The position numbers were made by a program, and so were the translations under genes. From Alteromonadaceae bacterium (lineage in GTDB: Bacteria; Pseudomonadota; Gammaproteobacteria; Enterobacterales; Alteromonadaceae), in NCBI GenBank assembly GCA_023301705.1, contig JALZUE010000019.1:1-64000 (forward strand): a stretch of DNA of 64,000 nucleotides, written 5' to 3'. The notes under the pieces were generated by a model. The model was not told the DNA's origin, ran no database searches, and worked only from the letters and a program-made list of their open reading frames with translations. Shown here one piece after another: positions 60,552 through 64,000 of this stretch (the first letter of the stretch is position 1; every line of letters begins with the position of its first letter).

Positions 60552-61712
60552 TTACTTACTTAATTTACACCATGTTTTTGCATTGACTGCTTGACCTTTA
60601 TAACGTACTTCAAAATATAGTGCTGATTGGCTTTGTCCACCACTTTGGCCAACCAATGCTATGGCTTCACCAGCTTTAACTTTATCACCTACTGACTTTA
60701 ACAATGTTTGATTATGACCATATAGGCTCATATAGCCTTTACCGTGATCAATAACAGTGACTAACCCATAGCCTTTTAACCAATCTGAAAAAAGTACTTT
60801 ACCATCATAAATACTATTGACTTGATGACCAAGGGGCGCTGAAATTACTGTACCTTTCCATGTTAAATACCCTTGTTTCTTTGAACCAAAAGAATGACGA
60901 ATTCGTCCTTTAACTGGCCAAGATAATTTACCTTTTACTTTCGATAAACCATCAAGCTTTACTGTTGCTTTTGCTCGTTTAGCTTGTTCAGCTAATTTTT
61001 GTATTTCAACTTTTAGGTTTTCTTCTTCATCGATTAATTTGGCTAAACGTTTTTTGGTAGATGAAAGCTGACTATTCAATTTTTTAATTGTATCGGTACG
61101 TGCCAACTTAGCTTGTTTTAAGTTATTTTGCTGAATGACCTGTTGAGATTGTAATTTTCTTAGTTCTTCTGATTTTTCTTGTTGTTCGGTTACGACAATC
61201 GTTAAATTTTTTATTGTTTGTTGAAAGTTATCAATTTCATTAATGCGTGCTTTATTAAGGTATTGATAATAAGTGATATTACGTTGAACCTCACTGGGCT
61301 TATCTTGATTTAATAGCAGTTTTAAGTAGTCATTATTACCAGAGGTATATGCACTTTGTATTTGCTTTGCTAATAATATTTCTTGCTGTTTTTGTTGACG
61401 AGTCAATTGCTGTTTTGTTTTCGACAGCTCAATTAATTTTTGTTGAATGGAATGTAATTGTATTTTTGTGTTATTTAATGCTTTTGCAACAATTGAAATA
61501 GCAATATCGTCTTGTTTGAGTTTTTGTTCAATATGTTTGGTTTTTTGATTAACTTCACTAAGTGTTTGTTGGTGGGTAAATATTTCATTTTTTAAGGTTG
61601 AAAGTTTATTTGAGGTATTATTTTCAGCTGAAAATAAAGTAGTACTTACTATGCAGCAAAAGCTACATAGTAAGTGTATAGATATGCTAGATATCGTTTT
61701 AGGAATTAGCAT
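60552..61712 (-). CDS. envC: Murein hydrolase activator EnvC (degenerate LytM/M23 domain)
   Basis: Signal peptide, long coiled coil, C-terminal LytM fold (LSWPVKGRIRHSFGSKKQG...SLYGHNQTLL...ALYFEVRYKGQAVNAKTWC). Confidence 0.93.
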   Translation of the reverse strand: MLIPKTISSISIHLLCSFCCIVSTTLFSAENNTSNKLSTLKNEIFTHQQTLSEVNQKTKHIEQKLKQDDIAISIVAKALNNTKIQLHSIQQKLIELSKTKQQLTRQQKQQEILLAKQIQSAYTSGNNDYLKLLLNQDKPSEVQRNITYYQYLNKARINEIDNFQQTIKNLTIVVTEQQEKSEELRKLQSQQVIQQNNLKQAKLARTDTIKKLNSQLSSTKKRLAKLIDEEENLKVEIQKLAEQAKRAKATVKLDGLSKVKGKLSWPVKGRIRHSFGSKKQGYLTWKGTVISAPLGHQVNSIYDGKVLFSDWLKGYGLVTVIDHGKGYMSLYGHNQTLLKSVGDKVKAGEAIALVGQSGGQSQSALYFEVRYKGQAVNAKTWCKLSK

Positions 61713-61739
61713 TACTAGTGAATAACTAAAGCGAGGTGC

Positions 61740-63281
61740 TTAAGTTAAATTCACTAGGTTAGTTCCTGTCATTTCTTCAGGCTGTTCCATACCAATTAAA
61801 TTTAATATAGTTGGTGCTAAATCGCTTAATGCACCTGATTGGGCCATTGTTGCATTTCTACCGACATAAATTAATGGTACTGGCTCACATGTATGCGCGG
61901 TATGTGCTTGACCTGATTCAGGATCAACCATTTGCTCAGCGTTACCGTGATCAGCTGTAATTAAGCATTCACCACCTACTTTTTCAATTGCATTTACAAC
62001 ACGTTCAATTGCATTATCAACCGCTTCACATGCTTTAACTGCAGCATCAAAATCACCAGTATGACCTACCATGTCGCCATTCGGGTAGTTACAAATAATT
62101 ACGTCATGCTCACCAGATTCAATAGCGCCAACTAATTTATCGGTTAGTAAAATTGAATTCATTTCTGGCTGTAAGTCGTAAGTAGCAACTTGTGGAGAAG
62201 GGATTAATATGCGTTGTTCACCTTTAAATTCGTCTTCACGACCACCGCTAAAGAAAAATGTTACATGAGCATATTTTTCTGTTTCTGAAATACGTAATTG
62301 TGTTTTGTTATGCTTTTCTAACCACTCACCTAATACGTTATTTAATTCAGCTGGTGGGTAAGCACATGATGCATCAATATCAGCTGCGTATTGTGTTAAC
62401 ATGACGAAATCACATAACTTAGGAGAACGCGCTTTTACAAAGCCTTCAAAGTTTTGTTCTGTAAATACACGGGTAAATTGACGAGCACGATCAGCACGGA
62501 AATTCATAAATACCATTGAATCACCGTCTTCAACTGTAATTACATCACCATTTGCATCGGTAATCGCTGTAGCTGAACAAAACTCATCATTTTCATCACG
62601 AGCATAAGCTGCTTCTAAAGCCTCACTTGCCGAAGTTGATTGGAACTTGCCTTTACCATCAACAATAACGTTGTAAGATTCTTCAACACGTTCCCAGCGT
62701 TGATCTCTATCCATAGCAAAGTAGCGACCAATAATTGATGCAACTTGACCACAGCCAATTTCAGCAAACTTTTCTTCAGCTTTTTTAATCGGTAACTCAG
62801 CGCTTTTAGGTGGTGTATCACGGCCATCTAAAAAGGCGTGTAAATAGATTTTTTCTGCACCACGATTTTTGGCTAATTCAATCATGGCAATAATATGATC
62901 TTCATGACTATGAACACCGCCAGGTGATAATAAACCACAAATATGAACCGCTTTATTGTTTTTTACAGCTTTATCAACCGCTTCACATAATGCTGGGGTA
63001 TCTTTAAATTCATCATCAGAAATTGCTTTTGTGATACGTGTAAAGTCTTGATATACAATACGACCAGCACCTAAGTTTACATGACCAACTTCTGAGTTGC
63101 CCATTTGTCCGTCAGGTAAACCAACATCCATGCCTGATGTACCTATTAACATGTTTGGCTTATTTTTCATTAAGTCATCAATAACAGGTGTTTTTGCATG
63201 AAAAATTGCATTTGATTCAGTGTTTTGTCGGTAGCCCCAACCATCTAATATGATCAACACCGTAGGTTTTTTATTTGGCAT
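61740..63281 (-). CDS. gpmI: 2,3-bisphosphoglycerate-independent phosphoglycerate mutase
   Basis: [56 protein letters not shown]. Confidence 0.98.
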   Translation of the reverse strand: MPNKKPTVLIILDGWGYRQNTESNAIFHAKTPVIDDLMKNKPNMLIGTSGMDVGLPDGQMGNSEVGHVNLGAGRIVYQDFTRITKAISDDEFKDTPALCEAVDKAVKNNKAVHICGLLSPGGVHSHEDHIIAMIELAKNRGAEKIYLHAFLDGRDTPPKSAELPIKKAEEKFAEIGCGQVASIIGRYFAMDRDQRWERVEESYNVIVDGKGKFQSTSASEALEAAYARDENDEFCSATAITDANGDVITVEDGDSMVFMNFRADRARQFTRVFTEQNFEGFVKARSPKLCDFVMLTQYAADIDASCAYPPAELNNVLGEWLEKHNKTQLRISETEKYAHVTFFFSGGREDEFKGEQRILIPSPQVATYDLQPEMNSILLTDKLVGAIESGEHDVIICNYPNGDMVGHTGDFDAAVKACEAVDNAIERVVNAIEKVGGECLITADHGNAEQMVDPESGQAHTAHTCEPVPLIYVGRNATMAQSGALSDLAPTILNLIGMEQPEEMTGTNLVNLT

Positions 63282-63544
63282 GCCTGTTTCCTATAAATTA
63301 CGTCATGAATTCCTACTTTATTCTGCCATATTTTCATGATTAATTACACTAGAGAAATTTAGGAAGCGTTGATTAATATCTCGACTTTTATACAGCTCTT
63401 TAATAATACAATGCGTTACTTTAATGGTGAATGATTTTACGTACATTGCTTTCTTATTAAAGTTTTGGTTTATAAAGCTGTTTTTTAAAACTATTTTACT
63501 CTGTATACTGTAGCCAATTTTTTTGTATTGTAGTTGGTTTATTT

Positions 63545-63973
63545 ATGGAACAATTTATTACTTTTCTTGGCAATAATGCATTGCTAAGTGCTGCTTGGCT
63601 TATTTTAGTTATTTTTATTGTTGTAGCTTCAGTTAAAATTCGCTTATCACCTTTTAAGCAATTATCGCCTCAAGAACTTACTTTTTTAGTGAATCGTGAA
63701 AATGGTTTAGTGGTTGATATACGCCCTGAAAAAGACTTTAAAAAAGAGCATATTGTTGATGCGATTCATTTTTCAAATGAAAAAATCACAGCAAAAGAAA
63801 CTGTAGGTCTTGAAAAATATAAAGATAGACCCATCATTATTACATGTGCATCAGGTTTGAACTCTCCTAAAGCGGCGAGTACTTTATTGAATGCAGGTTT
63901 TACTCAAATACATACACTTAAAGGCGGTATTAGTGCGTGGTCAGCTGCGAGTTTACCATTAGCAAAAAAATAA
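63545..63973 (+). CDS. Rhodanese-like domain protein with N-terminal TM (YibN-like)
   Basis: N-terminal TM; VVDIRPEKDFKKEHI, ITCASGLNSPKAASTLLNAGF, LKGGISAW; divergent from gpmI-envC-yibQ. Confidence 0.92.
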   Translation: MEQFITFLGNNALLSAAWLILVIFIVVASVKIRLSPFKQLSPQELTFLVNRENGLVVDIRPEKDFKKEHIVDAIHFSNEKITAKETVGLEKYKDRPIIITCASGLNSPKAASTLLNAGFTQIHTLKGGISAWSAASLPLAKK

Positions 63974-64000
63974 CTTAATTTAAGTTTTAAGCGAGATTAT

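Noticed and set aside
63565-63582. TGGCAATAATGCATTGC as a sigma-54 element
   Set aside because: Inside the rhodanese coding sequence and GG-GC spacing is wrong
1-64000. CRISPR arrays, tRNA/rRNA genes, transposases, prophage genes
   Set aside because: No direct-repeat arrays, RNA gene signatures or mobile-element ORFs recognised by eye; tRNAscan-SE and homology search would be needed to be certain

Overview
AT-rich, Alteromonadales/Colwellia-like chromosomal window, read from sequence only. Four parts. (1) About 0.3-7.3 kb: a CmcJ/NvfI-like oxidoreductase, then an oxidative-stress block (ahpF, ahpC, a signal-peptide-bearing katG, divergent oxyR). (2) About 7.3-53.8 kb: a large exosortase A (XrtA)/PEP-CTERM-associated exopolysaccharide locus. 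It carries the ATPase, outer-membrane beta-barrel, BY-kinase, chain-length and export genes; the sugar transferase, deacetylase and an exosortase-EpsI fusion; XrtA-type glycosyltransferases, asparagine-synthase-like amidotransferase, FemAB protein, flippase and ligase/polymerase. Two sulfotransferases, several acyltransferases, a YetA/PcRGLX-like protein and the TPR protein PrsT are also present. One acyltransferase/SGNH gene is interrupted by a single in-frame TAA. (3) About 53.9-58.8 kb: two tandem paralogous PEP-CTERM substrates, each preceded by a sigma-54-type -24/-12 element, followed by a compact three-gene operon on the minus strand: exosortase-associated N-acyl amino acid synthase-like protein, ThiF/E1-like adenylyltransferase, nitroreductase-like protein. 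This operon is the best candidate for an under-described system. (4) About 58.9-64 kb: a trypsin-like protease, then the conserved yibQ-envC-gpmI / rhodanese (yibN-like) region. I saw no rRNA, tRNA, CRISPR array or transposase; no tRNA or homology search could be run.
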